The notes under the pieces are model-generated. The model was not told the DNA's origin and searched no databases. It saw nothing but the letters and a program-made list of their open reading frames with translations. Shown here piece after piece: positions 62,764 through 64,000 of a stretch of 64,000 nt of DNA; within the stretch, counting starts at the first letter, position 1, and the number at the start of each line of letters is the position of its first letter. Source of the DNA: CAIWHR01 sp963773195. Its GTDB lineage: Bacteria > Pseudomonadota > Gammaproteobacteria > Burkholderiales > Casimicrobiaceae. The position numbers and the translations under genes were made by a program. The DNA is taken from NCBI GenBank assembly GCA_963773195.1, contig CAVZAE010000004.1, positions 496,001-560,000 of the forward strand. The letters are read 5' to 3'.

Positions 62764-64000
62764 TTAGACTCTGCTCTTCTCGGATTCCCGACTCGATCGC
62801 TTGTGTAGCTCCAACCAAAGGAGCAGCACGCCTCCGAGAGCAACGCACAGCACTACGGCGCCAGCCGGAGGCAGCGAGAACTTGAATGCGGATCTCAAAA
62901 ACGGCACGGCAAGCACGCCTACCAAGCCGATCAGTGTTCCGCCGACCACCCACCACAATGCCGGATTGCGCGTCTTTAAGGTCGCGGCAAGACTGCGTGA
63001 ATGCGAACGGTTCGAGAGAATCAACGCCAGGTTGCCGAGGACCAGGGCGATAAAGGTGAGCGCCCTCACCTGATCATCGTCGTAACCAAAGCTACGCATA
63101 ACGAGGTATACGAGCAGAACGCACGCAAGCGCGCTCAGCCCGTCGACCAGGCTTTGCTGTAGTGCCGCGCGACTGTAAAGCGACTCGTGACGGCTCCGCG
63201 GCGGGCGACGCATGACGTCGGGACCTTCCGGCTCGGCCTCAAAGACGACCGAGCACGCGGGGTCGATGATGAGTTCGAGGAACGCAATATGGGCTGGAAG
63301 CAAGATCAGCGGCCATCCAAAGATGGCAGGCAATAGCGCAGTGCCCGCAATCGGAATATGGACCGCAACGATGTAGCCAGTGGCCTTCTTGAGATTATTG
63401 AAGATACGACGGCCCAGGCGCACTGCCTGGACAATCGACGTGAAATTGTCGTCTGTGACGATTAAGTCTGCTGCCTCACGCGCAACGTCGGTGCCCCGTC
63501 CACCCATTGCGATGCCAATGTCCGCCGCGCGCAACGCGGGCGCGTCATTCACGCCGTCACCTGTCATCGCAACAACTTCGTCATTGGCCTTGAGCGCATT
63601 GACGATGCGCAGTTTCTGCTCTGGTATGGCACGCGCCACGATGTTGACGGACCTGATCCGCTCGCGGAGAACATCGTCGGTCATGGTGTTGAGGTCAACA
63701 CCGGTGATGGATCGATCGTCGGTGCCGAAACCGGCCAGTCGCGCGATGCTGATAGCGGTTCGTGGGTAGTCTCCCGTAATCATCAAAACGCGGATGCCAG
63801 CGGTATGGCACTCGCTGACCGCCGCCGGGACGCCATCGCGTACGGGATCAAGCAGGCCGACCAGGCCGAGATACTCGAAGTCGAAGTCGTGCTGCTCGCT
63901 CGGCAGTTGTCCCGGCTGTAGGCGCGCACATGCCACCCCGAGCACCCTCAGTCCCTCCTCAGCCAACGCATTGACGTGTCGATTCTGCTCGTCGCGCTGT
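62764..64000 (-). CDS. Cation-transporting P-type ATPase, C-terminal part (truncated by window edge)
   Basis: About 412 codons of the C-terminal half of a P2-type ATPase; the N-terminal part lies beyond 64000. Visible are LAEEGLRVLGVACARL, LLDPVRDGVPAAVSEC, the hinge MTGDGVNDAPALRAADIGIA and VAREAADLIVTDDNF, then the helix pair IPIAGTALLPAIFGWPLILL and a C-terminal membrane domain. The phosphorylation DKTGT is outside. Ion unknown; a PMR1/Ca- or Mg-type transporter fits. Codon use looks less GC-biased than that of its neighbours, which hints at acquisition by transfer. Confidence 0.9.
   Translation of the reverse strand, partial: QRDEQNRHVNALAEEGLRVLGVACARLQPGQLPSEQHDFDFEYLGLVGLLDPVRDGVPAAVSECHTAGIRVLMITGDYPRTAISIARLAGFGTDDRSITGVDLNTMTDDVLRERIRSVNIVARAIPEQKLRIVNALKANDEVVAMTGDGVNDAPALRAADIGIAMGGRGTDVAREAADLIVTDDNFTSIVQAVRLGRRIFNNLKKATGYIVAVHIPIAGTALLPAIFGWPLILLPAHIAFLELIIDPACSVVFEAEPEGPDVMRRPPRSRHESLYSRAALQQSLVDGLSALACVLLVYLVMRSFGYDDDQVRALTFIALVLGNLALILSNRSHSRSLAATLKTRNPALWWVVGGTLIGLVGVLAVPFLRSAFKFSLPPAGAVVLCVALGGVLLLWLELHKRSSRESEKSRV

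Overview
The window is GC-rich DNA, roughly two thirds G+C by eye, from the chromosome of a proteobacterium, most likely an uncultured betaproteobacterium. The gene order leuS-lptE-holA, a D-3-hydroxybutyrate-oligomer hydrolase, a class A RNase P RNA and abundant GTG starts fit that assignment. It cannot be placed more finely by reading alone. No tRNA, rRNA, CRISPR array, insertion sequence or complete phage gene is visible.

Layout. 0-1.2 kb: 3' part of pyrC, then rnpB with its terminator. 1.2-5.9 kb, minus strand: a tight five-gene unit sodC, degenerate sodC paralogue, fabI, PYROXD2-like oxidoreductase, MFS transporter. 6.0-11.8 kb, plus: hydroxybutyrate-oligomer hydrolase, hslU without hslV, AEC transporter, SAF-domain oxidoreductase. 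11.8-23.7 kb: an accessory cell-surface cluster with a large polytopic membrane protein, FG-GAP/beta-helix secreted proteins, two acyltransferase-3 proteins, two paralogous lipoproteins and three methyltransferases. 23.7-27.6 kb, minus: LysE exporter and an HlyD/ABC/ABC-2 efflux operon. 27.6-32.5 kb: YjgN-like membrane protein with M48 protease on plus; dsbD-like reductase with a redoxin on minus. 32.7-37.5 kb, plus: Gdt1-type manganese/calcium transporter, leuS, lptE, holA. 37.5-43.4 kb, minus: an overlapping unit GNAT, rsmE, metallophosphoesterase, MsbA-like exporter, phospholipase-D-like protein. 43.5-51.2 kb: redoxin, alpha/beta hydrolase, metY, small secreted protein, osmC, radical SAM, DUF2252, DUF937-OmpA. 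51.5-56.8 kb, plus: marC, arylsulfatase, formylglycine-generating enzyme, three small inner-membrane proteins, a fadL remnant and a DUF3761 protein. 56.9-59.1 kb, minus: two tandem secreted beta-helix paralogues. 59.26-59.63 kb: the 3' stumps of a TonB-dependent receptor and a LytTR regulator, joined head to head. 59.8-64 kb: RraA-like aldolase, lone UxaA-type SAF subunit, VOC protein, ureidoglycolate-lyase-like protein, methyltransferase and the 3' part of a P-type ATPase.

How the genes work together. sodC and its paralogue travel with fatty-acid synthesis (fabI). leuS-lptE-holA is housekeeping, with lptE serving LPS export. The sulfatase and its FGE form a self-sufficient enzyme and maturase pair. 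The 11.8-23.7 kb cluster looks like a surface-polymer or lipoglycan modification locus. The best candidate for something undescribed is its recurring GWA...SDW...GF domain: two lipoproteins and the tail of the polytopic protein appear to share it, and the two lipoprotein genes bracket an opposite-strand acyltransferase with no spacer at either end.

Caveat on sequence quality. At least twenty apparent single-base indels break otherwise well-conserved genes, including essential leuS. They are densest at 39.1-41 kb and 51.7-56.1 kb. Removing or adding one base restores intact reading frames of normal family length, so most are probably consensus errors, not real pseudogenes.
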